64,000 nt of DNA from Microbacterium sp. Se63.02b. GTDB taxonomy: Bacteria; Actinomycetota; Actinomycetes; Actinomycetales; Microbacteriaceae. The notes under the pieces are model-generated. The model made no database searches. It saw only the letters and a program-made list of their open reading frames with translations, and was not told where the DNA came from. Positions 56,017 through 63,969 of the stretch are shown piece by piece (position 1 is the first letter of the stretch; each line of letters begins with the position of its first letter). The position numbers and the translations under genes were made by a program. The stretch spans positions 2,914,001-2,978,000 of the forward strand of contig NZ_CP050453.1 of NCBI RefSeq assembly GCF_014171575.1, in the 5' to 3' direction.

Positions 56017-56541
56017 TCACAGCGAGATGTGGAAGATGCGCTGGTCGTCTTCAGGGTCAGATTCGCGGCGATACCGGATGGTGAGCTTCTCTGGGGATGG
56101 TCCCCAGATCTGCGCCACGTAGAACGTGAAGGTGTCGCCGTACTCGTACCGGCCGTCCTGATGGCTCGACTCAATCGTCAGCAGGTTCGCCGTGGCGTCC
56201 GGGGTGACGTCAAACTCACTCACAAGAAGCGCCTCGCCCGACGAGTTCGAGACCCGATACTTCGACTCGCCCACCTCGCCGGCTGACCAATCCTTTGGAG
56301 TCATCTCCTCACGCTTGATCCGATTCGCTTCCTCCTGTGCCTCCGCCTGACGGATAAACGCGGTATTCGCCTCACCCGCGAGACGCGCGGACTCATCCCT
56401 CGCCTCGCGAGCCTCATCACGCGCGTCGCGAGCATCGCGCAGAGTGTCTGTAGCCGCCCTCGCCTGCACATACGTGAACACCGCACCCGCGAGGGTTGCG
56501 CATGCGGCAACGAGCGCGATCCACAATCCAGCTGCTTCCAT
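56017..56541 (-). CDS. Minus-strand cargo: membrane anchor, coiled coil, beta-rich domain
   Basis: 174 residues. Membrane helix near residues 5-27 (GLWIALVAACATLAGAVFTY), then a strikingly regular coiled coil of Arg/Asp/Glu/Ala repeats (RDARDARDEAREARDESARL). A C-terminal beta-rich domain follows (KYRVSNSSGEALLVSEFDVT, YEYGDTFTFYVAQIWGPSPE). ATG 56541 is preferred over the GTG six bases upstream because GATGCT lies six bases before it. The beta domain resembles that of the 53759 gene. Confidence 0.75.
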   Translation of the reverse strand: MEAAGLWIALVAACATLAGAVFTYVQARAATDTLRDARDARDEAREARDESARLAGEANTAFIRQAEAQEEANRIKREEMTPKDWSAGEVGESKYRVSNSSGEALLVSEFDVTPDATANLLTIESSHQDGRYEYGDTFTFYVAQIWGPSPEKLTIRYRRESDPEDDQRIFHISL

Positions 56542-56598
56542 CCCCACAGCATCTCAGAGCGAAGCCCCGGCACCTCGAGAGGGGACGCCGGGGCTTCG
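56542..56598 (-). promoter_or_regulatory. Cassette junction: hairpin copy 3 plus promoter block
   Basis: CGAAGCCCCGG (56560-56570) and CCGGGGCTTCG (56588-56598), an 11-base perfect stem, follow the 56608 gene stop. GATGCT (56548-56553) and GTGGGG lead into ATG 56541. It is nearly the same module as at 55938-56012. Confidence 0.7.
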
Positions 56599-56607
56599 CA
56601 CATTCGG

Positions 56608-56784
56608 TCACTTCCCGTCTACGAAGATCCCGCCAGGCTGCTGACCACCGATCACGGCGCGATAGGCATATGCCGCATCCCGAAGCATTGTGGTTCCTGC
56701 AACACCACCCCGCTCTGCGGCCTCGTCGGCCAGCTTCTTCACCGAGTCAAGGATCGCGTTCTGCGCCTCCTGCGAACTTGCCAT
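56608..56784 (-). CDS. Minus-strand cargo: 58-residue helical protein
   Basis: MASSQEAQNAILDSVKKLAD, then EAAERGGVAGTTMLRDAAYA and a short polar tail. Not recognised. ATG 56784 is chosen because GGGCGGGAG lies just upstream as a Shine-Dalgarno, unlike its leaderless neighbours. Followed nine bases later by hairpin copy 3. Confidence 0.65.
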   Translation of the reverse strand: MASSQEAQNAILDSVKKLADEAAERGGVAGTTMLRDAAYAYRAVIGGQQPGGIFVDGK

Positions 56785-56866
56785 GTGCTCCCGCCCTTCT
56801 ATTCCCCGAGCCCTGCGCACGGGTAGCGGTCAGCATAGAAGCTGCCGCCGACACTCTGCACTTGCG

Positions 56867-57139
56867 TCAGAACGCCCCGAGCGGCGGCTCTTCAGAGCGC
56901 ACCGTCGCCGGACCCACGTACGGTATCGGCCGAGAGATCGCCGCAGCGTCCCGCACAGCCCGCCAGCGCTCTACCGCCCGCTGAGCCGCATCTAACTGCT
57001 CGACCACGTCATCGAACGTGCTCGAGTCCTGCGCACCGCGCCCGATCATCTCCGCCAGATACGACGCACACCGCGACGCCTCATGCGACGCGGCATCGAG
57101 CCGCTCCTGCGCGAACCGCACCGCAGTCATGTCCGACAT
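56867..57139 (-). CDS. Minus-strand cargo: 90-residue helical protein
   Basis: MSDMTAVRFAQERLDAASHE, CASYLAEMIGRGAQDSSTFD, LDAAQRAVERWRAVRDAAAI: two long helices with a Cys-bearing turn. Not recognised. ATG 57139 follows GGAGAGG. The promoter block CTGGGATGCTGTGGG (57175-57189), the same as in the neighbouring cassettes, lies 36 bases further upstream. Confidence 0.65.
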   Translation of the reverse strand: MSDMTAVRFAQERLDAASHEASRCASYLAEMIGRGAQDSSTFDDVVEQLDAAQRAVERWRAVRDAAAISRPIPYVGPATVRSEEPPLGAF

Positions 57140-57174
57140 GTGATCCTCTCCGTCAGGCGCCCGCGCACGAGACA

Positions 57175-57189
57175 CCCACAGCATCCCAG
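57175..57189 (-). promoter_or_regulatory. Cassette promoter block, third copy
   Basis: CTGGGATGCTGTGGG on the minus strand, the same 15 bases as upstream of ATG 55937 and one base different from those upstream of ATG 56541. Here it is followed by a 36-base leader with a Shine-Dalgarno. Confidence 0.6.
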
Positions 57190-57303
57190 AACCACAGCGG
57201 CCAGGCCAGGCGCCAACCGCGAACGCGTACAGGCTGCGCACGATGAGGTAGCCAGTAAAGGCTCGCGCGTCGAGGACGAACCTGCGCGATGAGCTTGACC
57301 GCC

Positions 57304-57591
57304 CTATTCGTCAGCGCCGCTCTGGTGCTTCGCGACCCCCATCCAAATCTCGAGTGCGAGCCACACGGCCAGCCCCACCGGAACCAGGACCGCTGAATCC
57401 CCCAGCGCCCCCGCGACCTCGGCGACAAAGTCCTGCCCGGATATGACCGCAGCGATGAACGCACAAGCCCCCAGAATGACGACACTTCGGAGCCAGACCA
57501 CTGGAATGTGCAGACGGTCGTACACCGCGAGCGCCCGCCTCTGCTTCCGCGCGGCACTCTCGAGCTCTCGCCGCCACTCCGCGTTCGTCAT
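57304..57591 (-). CDS. Minus-strand cargo: two-helix membrane protein
   Basis: 95 residues. A basic N-terminal helix (WRRELESAARKQRRALAVYD) precedes two membrane helices (WLRSVVILGACAFIAAVISG and LVPVGLAVWLALEIWMGVAK). ATG 57591 has a perfect TACGAT six bases upstream. It is the first (rightmost) gene of the minus-strand cassette, 87 bases from the terminase small-subunit gene, which points the other way. Confidence 0.72.
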   Translation of the reverse strand: MTNAEWRRELESAARKQRRALAVYDRLHIPVVWLRSVVILGACAFIAAVISGQDFVAEVAGALGDSAVLVPVGLAVWLALEIWMGVAKHQSGADE

Positions 57592-57597
57592 GCCTGA

Positions 57598-57603
57598 ATC
57601 GTA
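57598..57603 (-). promoter_or_regulatory. Leaderless promoter of the 57304-57591 gene
   Basis: TACGAT on the minus strand, exactly six bases before ATG 57591. The same hexamer serves the 49035 gene. Confidence 0.6.
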
Positions 57604-57678
57604 GTGCCGTCCCAACCAGACCGCGTCCGATCGACGCATCCCGCACAGGGCAAGAGGCCCGAGTCGAGGTGAACCACC

Positions 57679-58182
57679 ATGGCGATCTCCGACGACCAGA
57701 AGGCCCAAGTCCTCGCACTCCACGCCCAAGGACTCGCACGCAACGAAATCGCCCGCCGCGTCGGCATCAGCGCCGGCTCCGTCACAAACATCTGCCGCGC
57801 CGCCGATCGCGACTTTGACCGGTCAGAGACGAAACGGGCGACCGAGGCACGCCAGGTCGATCTCGCTGCTGGTCGTATCCGTCTGGCGAAAAAGATGCTC
57901 GCGGCGTCCGAGGCGATGCTGGACGACATCGACGGCGAGTACCTGGTGTACAACTTCGGCGGCAAGGACAACGACTACAACGAGCATCTGCTCGCAGCGG
58001 CGCCTGTCGAGGTGAAGCGGAACATCATCACGACTGCCGGCATCACGTTCGACAAGCTCACCCGCATCGTGGAGAAGTCGGACACTGGCCTTGAGCAGGC
58101 TGTCGGGGTCCTCGACACTCTCGCCGAGGGATTCCGGACGGCAGCGGACATATACCGAGGCGAGACGCCGAATGAGGCTTGA
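57679..58182 (+). CDS. Terminase small subunit
   Basis: 167 residues. N-terminal helix-turn-helix (VLALHAQGLARNEIARRVGI, SAGSVTNICRAADRDFDRSE) for binding the packaging site, then a helical oligomerisation region (RLAKKMLAASEAMLDDIDGE). Its position directly before the large subunit, with an overlap of 11 bases, fixes the identity. Confidence 0.85.
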   Translation: MAISDDQKAQVLALHAQGLARNEIARRVGISAGSVTNICRAADRDFDRSETKRATEARQVDLAAGRIRLAKKMLAASEAMLDDIDGEYLVYNFGGKDNDYNEHLLAAAPVEVKRNIITTAGITFDKLTRIVEKSDTGLEQAVGVLDTLAEGFRTAADIYRGETPNEA

Positions 58183-59488
58183 CGAGATCGAGCGGTCGGC
58201 ATCCCGCGCGCAGATCTTGTCCCTCGTCGATGCGACGAAGTTCAAGCTCGCGCTGTGGTTCGGTGCTGTGTCCTCCGGGAAGACCGTGATCAGCCTGTGG
58301 GCGTTCCTGCTCGCTGTTCGCATGGCCCCCCGTACGGGGATCATTGTGATCGTCGGGCGGACGATGACGACCGTTTACCAGAACGTGTTCGTCCTGTTCC
58401 AGAACACCGCGATCTTCGGCACGGTCATCGCCTCTCAGATCCACTACACGCCCGGCGCGTCGTCGGCGCGGATCCTGGGCCGCGAGGTCATGGTCATCGG
58501 GGCACACAACACCGAGGCCGTGGGCCGCATCCAGGGCTCGACGATTGCTCTCGCGTACGTCGACGAGGCCGCGCTGCTGCCCGAAGCGTTCTGGAACATG
58601 CTCGTCTCCCGACTCCGCGTCGAGGGCGCACGTCTCCTCGCGACGATGAACCCCGCATCCCGCAACCATTGGATCCGCAAGAACTGGATCGTCCCCGGCG
58701 CCGCGAAGAACCTCGTCAGCTTCCATTTCACCATGAAGGACAACCCGAACCTGCCTGCCGAGTACATCGCCGACATGGAACGGTCCTTCTCCGGAGTGTT
58801 CTACGACCGGATGATCAAGGGCGAGTGGACGAACGCCGAGGGCGCCGTCTACCCAATGTGGGATCCCGCCCGTCACGTCATCCGCTTCGACGACATGCCC
58901 CGCCTGCGCGATGTCATGGGTATCGGGATGGACTACGGCACGACGAACACGACCGCGGCTCTGATGCTCGGCGTGACCGATGAGACGAAGGTCGACCGGT
59001 ACGGGCACACAGTCCCCCACTCACGCCTCGTGCTGATGGACGAGTGGCGGTACAACCCGAAGGATCACGGCGACGTCCGCCTCACGGATGCCGCCCTGTC
59101 GCAGCGGTTCCGCGAATGGCTCCCGAAGGATCACACACCGTACCCGTTGACCATCGCACCACGGTTCCTCATGCTCGACCCCGCCGCTGCATCCATGCAC
59201 ATGCAGATGCAACAGGACCTCCGAGGTACCGGGCTCTCCCCCTGGCCTGCCGTTAACGATGTCCTCCCGGGCATCAAGACGATCGCGAACCTCCTCGACA
59301 ACGACGACATGATCGTCACCGATCGCTGCGAGGGCTGGAACGCCGAGGTCACCGAGTACCGGTGGGACGCGAAAGCGACCGACGCCGGCGAGGACGTCGT
59401 CGTGAAGGAAGACGACCACTCGCTCGACGGTGGCCGGTACATCACCCACTCGACCGAGAACTACTGGCGGCCCCAGCTCGCCGCCTGA
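58172..59488 (+). CDS. Terminase large subunit
   Basis: 438 residues. Packaging ATPase: Walker A-like GAVSSGKTVISLWAFL, Walker B with catalytic Glu IALAYVDEAALLPEAF, coupling motif LLATMNPASRNHW, and the RNase H-like nuclease beginning VMGIGMDYGTTNTTAALMLG. ATG 58172 is chosen to fit the start MRLDEIERSASRAQILSLVD. The frame is intact. Confidence 0.93.
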   Translation: MRLDEIERSASRAQILSLVDATKFKLALWFGAVSSGKTVISLWAFLLAVRMAPRTGIIVIVGRTMTTVYQNVFVLFQNTAIFGTVIASQIHYTPGASSARILGREVMVIGAHNTEAVGRIQGSTIALAYVDEAALLPEAFWNMLVSRLRVEGARLLATMNPASRNHWIRKNWIVPGAAKNLVSFHFTMKDNPNLPAEYIADMERSFSGVFYDRMIKGEWTNAEGAVYPMWDPARHVIRFDDMPRLRDVMGIGMDYGTTNTTAALMLGVTDETKVDRYGHTVPHSRLVLMDEWRYNPKDHGDVRLTDAALSQRFREWLPKDHTPYPLTIAPRFLMLDPAAASMHMQMQQDLRGTGLSPWPAVNDVLPGIKTIANLLDNDDMIVTDRCEGWNAEVTEYRWDAKATDAGEDVVVKEDDHSLDGGRYITHSTENYWRPQLAA

Positions 59489-59507
59489 TGCAACCGGAAG
59501 GGGAGCC

Positions 59508-61100
59508 ATGCCGATCCCCGAACCGAACACCCCCTGGCTTCCCGCTCCGTGGGACTTCGCATACAAGTCGTTCGCGGAGAACGACGCGTGGTACACGGGC
59601 GACACCGCCGCCCTCGCGAAGATGTACGGACGTGAGGGCGCGACCCGTTCAACGCATGTCCGCCACGGGCAGCAGATGCATGGTGGTCTCGTCGGTGCCG
59701 CGTCCCGCATGTTCTGGGGTCGCCCGGTGCCAGCGAACGAGAACCGTGCACGCCTCCACGTCCCCGCCCCGGCGGACCTCGCCGCGCTCGCATCGAATCT
59801 CGTGTTCGCTGAGCCGCCCGAGGTGCGCCTCGAGTCGCCCGGGGAGACGAAGCTCCGCCGCGACGGGAAGGCGCAGACGCGCCTCGACCTGATCGCAAAC
59901 GGTGACGAAGCGCACGCGACGTTCAACCAGATGGGCGAGCTCAAGTCCGCTCTCGGCGCTGTCGCGCTCGTCACCCGCTGGGACACGGAAGTCGCCGATC
60001 ACGTCTGGCTGGAGCCGTCCGCGGCCGACGTCATCATTCCCACGTTCCGCATGGGGCGTCTCGTCGAGTGCACGATGTGGTCCGAGTACGTGAAGGGCTC
60101 GGTCTACTACCGTCACCTCGAGCACCACGTCGTCGGTGCGATCGAACACGCGCTCTTCGCTGGCTCCGAGAACAACCTCGGCCGCCGCGTGCCGCTGGCC
60201 GAGATCCCCGAGACAGAGACGTACGCCGCTCTCGTCGACGCGGACTCCCGCATCCTTACGGGCATTGACCGCCTCACCGCTGTCTACAACAAGAACATGC
60301 CGACCGCGGCCTGGCGTAAGAAGGGCGTTCTCGCTTCGACGGGACGCTCCGACTTCGCGCAGCTGCACTCGCTGTTCGACTGGCTCGACGAGACATTCTC
60401 CTCGTGGATGCGCGACCTGCGTCTCGGCGCCGGCAAGATCCTCGTCCCCGAGGCAGCCCTCGATGTCGGGCTCATCGGGCAGGGTGCATCGTTCGACTCT
60501 GGCCGAGAAGTCTTCGCTGGCCTGAACATGCCTGGCAAGCCGGGCGAGATGGCGTTCGACAAGGTGCAGTTCGATATCCGCGTCGAGGAGCACGAGAAGA
60601 CGGCGTTCGGCATCTACCGGGAGATCCTCCGCAAGGCCGGGTTCTCCCAGTCGGCGTGGGGCGACTACGCCGGTGAGCGCCAGCAGACCGCGACGGAGGT
60701 CGACGCGAAGGACAAGGCGTCTGAGCGCACGCGGGACAAGAAGATCCTGCAGGAGCGGGTCGCGATCTCTCGTGCCGCATCCGTGGCGCTCGAGATCGAC
60801 GGGCTCGTGTTCCCCGGAAAGGGCGGCGGCCGGTACGACCAGCCATCCGTGATCTTCCCCGACGTGTCACAGGAAGACCCGGAGAAGCTCGCCCGCACCC
60901 TGACGCTCCTTGAGACAGCTTCGGCGATCTCGCTCGAGCAGAAGGTGCGACGTGCCAATCCCGATTGGGATGACGACAAGATCGACCCTGAGGTGAAGGC
61001 GATCCGCGCCGAGCGTGGGCTGTCCCCCGACCCGGCCACCTTCGACGGCACCGACCCGGCAGCCGAATCAGGGGAGATCGAACTCGACGTCAGTCGTTAG
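59508..61100 (+). CDS. Phage portal protein
   Basis: 530 residues. SPP1-gp6-like portal: NTPWLPAPWDFAYKSFAEND at the start, a stem/wing region, and a C-terminal crown rich in acid residues (DPATFDGTDPAAESGEIELD). It follows the terminase and precedes the MuF-type protein, the standard order. The Shine-Dalgarno AAGGGGAG precedes the ATG. Its last 33 bases overlap a minus-strand acetyltransferase gene. Confidence 0.88.
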   Translation: MPIPEPNTPWLPAPWDFAYKSFAENDAWYTGDTAALAKMYGREGATRSTHVRHGQQMHGGLVGAASRMFWGRPVPANENRARLHVPAPADLAALASNLVFAEPPEVRLESPGETKLRRDGKAQTRLDLIANGDEAHATFNQMGELKSALGAVALVTRWDTEVADHVWLEPSAADVIIPTFRMGRLVECTMWSEYVKGSVYYRHLEHHVVGAIEHALFAGSENNLGRRVPLAEIPETETYAALVDADSRILTGIDRLTAVYNKNMPTAAWRKKGVLASTGRSDFAQLHSLFDWLDETFSSWMRDLRLGAGKILVPEAALDVGLIGQGASFDSGREVFAGLNMPGKPGEMAFDKVQFDIRVEEHEKTAFGIYREILRKAGFSQSAWGDYAGERQQTATEVDAKDKASERTRDKKILQERVAISRAASVALEIDGLVFPGKGGGRYDQPSVIFPDVSQEDPEKLARTLTLLETASAISLEQKVRRANPDWDDDKIDPEVKAIRAERGLSPDPATFDGTDPAAESGEIELDVSR

Positions 61101-61397
61101 CGCTCGTGCCTTCGCGAAGACTGCATCGGCCTCGCCGTTGACAATGTGCGCTTGCACAGTGCGCGCGCCGACTACCTCGATGGCGTGGACCAGCAATCGA
61201 GTCGCGAAGCCCTGACCACGCAGAGCGGGCTGCGTGCTGATGGACCCGACGTAGAGCGTGCGGTCGCGGAACAGATCGCCCTCCAACTCGGATACCTGCT
61301 GATCGAGGTTCTCGCCGTCATCGACATACAGAGTCGCGGTGACGTATGCGAGCTCTTCGGCACCCGAGGTGGTCGTGTGTATCTCGATTCGCTCCAT
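61068..61397 (-). CDS. Minus-strand cargo: GNAT-family acetyltransferase
   Basis: 109 residues. The acetyl-CoA-binding pyrophosphate loop is STQPALRGQGFATRLLVHAI, matching (Q/R)xxGxG/A of GNAT enzymes. The domain is short but has the core strand-helix-strand parts (MERIEIHTTTSGAEELAYVT at the start). TACGCT lies exactly six bases before the ATG. It is inserted between portal and MuF genes on the opposite strand and its 3' end overlaps the portal gene. Substrate unknown. Confidence 0.8.
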   Translation of the reverse strand: MERIEIHTTTSGAEELAYVTATLYVDDGENLDQQVSELEGDLFRDRTLYVGSISTQPALRGQGFATRLLVHAIEVVGARTVQAHIVNGEADAVFAKARALTTDVEFDLP

Positions 61398-61403
61398 ACG
61401 GAG

Positions 61404-61409
61404 AGCGTA
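61404..61409 (-). promoter_or_regulatory. Leaderless promoter of the acetyltransferase gene
   Basis: TACGCT on the minus strand, exactly six bases before ATG 61397. Confidence 0.6.
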
Positions 61410-61419
61410 AGGGGGCATC

Positions 61420-62601
61420 GTGGCCGCATATGTGCCCGACGTCGACGGAATCCCCGCTGATGAGTTGCTCGAGCTCCTCGGCTGGGAGCTCGCGGAACGG
61501 TTCACGGACGCCGAGAACGTGATGCTCGCCGAGATCGCTCGCCGTGCACGCCGCATCATCATGCTGGAGGCTGACGCCCAGGCTGCGGACGTGGTCGCAC
61601 GGATGCGGATCTCGCAGGAGCTGTCAATTGAGCGGGCGCGCGCGTACCGCGACCTGCAGGGCCTCGCACGCCAGGTGGTCCGCGACCTCCGCGAGCAGGA
61701 TCTCGCGGAGTGGCTGATCGACATCGCCGCGAAGGAAGGCGAGGCTGCAGCCGCGGCCCGTCTGCAGCTCGCACGCCGCATCCCCGGTCGCGTGTTCCCC
61801 GGCTCGTCAGTGCAGGCTGTCGGCGCGCTCACCCTCGACCTATCGTCCCGACTCGAAGCGCTCGAGCAGCGCATCCTCCGCTTCCCGCAAGACGTCTACC
61901 AGCGGGTGATCTCCGAGACCGCACCCCGCGTGCTGCTCGGCGCCGAGAACTACGTCCTCAACCAGCGGCAGGCCGTGCAGCGTTTCCTCGACCGCGGCAT
62001 CACCGGGTTCGTCGACAAGTCCGACCGCCGCTGGACGATCGGCGCGTACGCCGAAATGGCAGGCCGCACCGCAACCGCCCGCGCATGGAACGACGCCGGT
62101 GTGTGGCGGATGCAGCAGGCGGGCCAAAACCTTGTCACCGTGCAGGGCGGGTACGACGCGTGCCGGGCGTGCGCGCCGTGGATCGGGAAGATCCTCTCCA
62201 CCGACGGCAGCACCGGCACGATCGTCCTCCCCCACGCGACGCAGGACCGCGAGGTCACGATCACGATCCACGGCACCGTCGAGGAAGCACGCGCCGCCGG
62301 GTGGGGTCACCCCAACTGTCGCGACCGTCTCACCGTCTACCTCCCCGGGCTGTCCGTCCCTCAGGCCGACTTCGAGTACAACGAGGCGGCCGAGAAGGAA
62401 CGAGCACGGCACCGGGAGCTCGAGCGCGAGGTGCGCGCTGCGAAGCGCCGCGAAGCGACAGCGATGGACGACATCGAGCGCCGGAAGGCCGCCCGCGATG
62501 TCACCGACGCTCAGGCCGAGCTACGCGAGTTCGCACGTAGGACCGGCCGGAAGCGCCAGTCCTACCGCGAACAGCTGCACTTCGCCGACGGGCGCTCATA
62601 G
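61420..62601 (+). CDS. MuF-like minor head protein
   Basis: 393 residues from GTG 61420 (Shine-Dalgarno AAGGGGG). A helical N-terminal two-thirds ends in an SPP1-gp7/MuF-type domain (GYDACRACAPWIGKILSTDG, then AGWGHPNCRDRLTVYLPG). It has the conserved HPNCR motif and a CxxC pair, and the C-terminal tail is a charged coiled coil (RHRELEREVRAAKRREATAM). MuF proteins are minor capsid components attached near the portal. The HPNCR-type core is shared with toxin-like domains, but nothing here shows toxin activity. Confidence 0.85.
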   Translation: MAAYVPDVDGIPADELLELLGWELAERFTDAENVMLAEIARRARRIIMLEADAQAADVVARMRISQELSIERARAYRDLQGLARQVVRDLREQDLAEWLIDIAAKEGEAAAAARLQLARRIPGRVFPGSSVQAVGALTLDLSSRLEALEQRILRFPQDVYQRVISETAPRVLLGAENYVLNQRQAVQRFLDRGITGFVDKSDRRWTIGAYAEMAGRTATARAWNDAGVWRMQQAGQNLVTVQGGYDACRACAPWIGKILSTDGSTGTIVLPHATQDREVTITIHGTVEEARAAGWGHPNCRDRLTVYLPGLSVPQADFEYNEAAEKERARHRELEREVRAAKRREATAMDDIERRKAARDVTDAQAELREFARRTGRKRQSYREQLHFADGRS

Positions 62602-62711
62602 ACCATCCCGGCAGGGGTCAACGCGGCATCGGTTCCATGTGCTGCTCCCCGCGAAGGCTGCTCATCACTGCGTCCACCTTTCGGCGCTAGGCAGACCTGC
62701 CCCCGCCGGGA

Positions 62712-63134
62712 TCATCTCGAGAAGAACAGCGTCAGGAACACCGACGCAATGTTGGAAGCCACGATCGACACGATTGCCCAGATGATCGTCGTCTTCTTGC
62801 TGTCTCGCTGTCGGCCCTCTGCGCCCTCATCGAGGATCGCCGCGACCGCTTTCGCTTGTCCTTCTGTCAAGCTCGCGAGCTCTTGGTTTTTCGCGGCAGT
62901 CGCGGCCGCCGTCTCGGCGATGACTGTCTGAGCCTCCGCCTCAGCAGTTACGTCGGCGGCCATATCGCGCAGGTCTGCTGCCGCGCGCCGAAGTTGATCC
63001 AGCTTCTGATCGAGAGTGACCGGCTGCACCGTCGACGGATGCGTCCCGCCGCGCGCTCCGCTGACGAACGCAAACACCGCTACTGCCGCCGAAACCGCGC
63101 CCGCGGCTAGCGCGGCCCACCCCGAATAATCCAC
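62712..63134 (-). CDS. Minus-strand cargo: two-helix coiled-coil membrane protein
   Basis: 140 residues. N-terminal membrane helix (WAALAAGAVSAAVAVFAFVS), an Ala-rich coiled coil (LDQLRRAAADLRDMAADVTA, EAEAQTVIAETAAATAAKNQ) and a C-terminal membrane helix (TTIIWAIVSIVASNIASVFL). GTG 63134 has TAGGTT six bases upstream. It lies between the MuF and scaffold genes on the opposite strand. The 110-base stretch before it (62602-62711) holds no gene, only an imperfect CCCGGC/GCCGGG inverted repeat. It could be a holin relative, but its position and own promoter favour lysogenic expression. Confidence 0.72.
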   Translation of the reverse strand: MDYSGWAALAAGAVSAAVAVFAFVSGARGGTHPSTVQPVTLDQKLDQLRRAAADLRDMAADVTAEAEAQTVIAETAAATAAKNQELASLTEGQAKAVAAILDEGAEGRQRDSKKTTIIWAIVSIVASNIASVFLTLFFSR

Positions 63135-63140
63135 GAGTTC

Positions 63141-63146
63141 AACCTA
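63141..63146 (-). promoter_or_regulatory. Leaderless promoter of the 62712-63134 gene
   Basis: TAGGTT on the minus strand, exactly six bases before GTG 63134. Confidence 0.6.
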
Positions 63147-63257
63147 GTGGAGCGCTCGCCCTCATGCCCCGTGCCGTCGTTGGCCCTGCACAGCGACGGC
63201 ACGGTCTTTCTCCTCACGCGCAGGGCGTCGAGGTCACCGATGAGCAGGAGGCTCACC

Positions 63258-63947
63258 ATGGCAACACCCACGAAGTACCGCCACCCGGTCGCGATCAACC
63301 GCGACGGCATGGCGCAGATCGGCCCGACGCAGTTCGAGCTGCGCGGCATCCGCTTCGCCGACGACCCCGCTGGCGCACCGCCCGCCGCAGCGCCCGCGTC
63401 CCCGGTCGCACCGGCACCCGCAGCACCCGCCCCCGCCCCCGCGGCCCCCGCCGCCCCCGCCGTGTCTGCACCTGCCCCGGCGGCTCCCGCAGCGCCAGCG
63501 CCCGCTCCCGCACCTGTGGCCCCGGTTCAGTACCGCGGAGATCCCGACGAGTACGTGCGCGAGCTGCGAGGCGAGGCGCGCACGCACCGCGAGGCGAAGG
63601 AAGCGGCAGAGACACTGGCCGCCGAGCGCGCGCAGGAGAACACCACCCTCGCCGCGGAGCGCGATCAGCTTCGCCGTGAGAACACGGTCATCCTCCGCGC
63701 CGGCGAGCTCGGAGCGAAGGCCGCCGCTCTCCTGGACTCGAAGGAGTTCACCACAGCTTTCGCCGCTGTCGACCTCGCGGACCCCGCGGCCGTCGACAAG
63801 GCGATCACCGACGCGCTCGAGAGGAACTCGGCGTTCAAGGCAGGACCGTCCCTCCCCGGCACAAGCGGTGGCGGGCATCAAGGCGGCGCTGCACCCACCA
63901 CCACCCCGACCATCGAAGGCGCCGTGAAAGCGCGCCTCGGTGGCTAG
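63258..63947 (+). CDS. Capsid scaffolding protein
   Basis: 229 residues. A short N-terminal domain (RHPVAINRDGMAQIGPTQFE), a long Ala/Pro linker (residues about 40-90), a charged coiled coil (LRGEARTHREAKEAAETLAA, RAQENTTLAAERDQLRRENT) and a C-terminal helical tail ending KARLGG. Coiled-coil proteins placed directly before the major capsid gene act as scaffolds. ATG 63258 is chosen because GCAGGAGG lies upstream. Confidence 0.8.
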   Translation: MATPTKYRHPVAINRDGMAQIGPTQFELRGIRFADDPAGAPPAAAPASPVAPAPAAPAPAPAAPAAPAVSAPAPAAPAAPAPAPAPVAPVQYRGDPDEYVRELRGEARTHREAKEAAETLAAERAQENTTLAAERDQLRRENTVILRAGELGAKAAALLDSKEFTTAFAAVDLADPAAVDKAITDALERNSAFKAGPSLPGTSGGGHQGGAAPTTTPTIEGAVKARLGG

Positions 63948-63969
63948 CTCCCCGGAAGGGAGATGAATC

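Noticed and set aside
61420..62601. MuF-type protein as a polymorphic toxin
   Set aside because: Its place between portal and scaffold and the ordinary minor-head length favour a structural role. No toxin domain or immunity gene is visible.
62712..63134. Holin
   Set aside because: It has two membrane helices, but it sits on the opposite strand with its own leaderless promoter in the head operon. Lysis genes are expected beyond the window.
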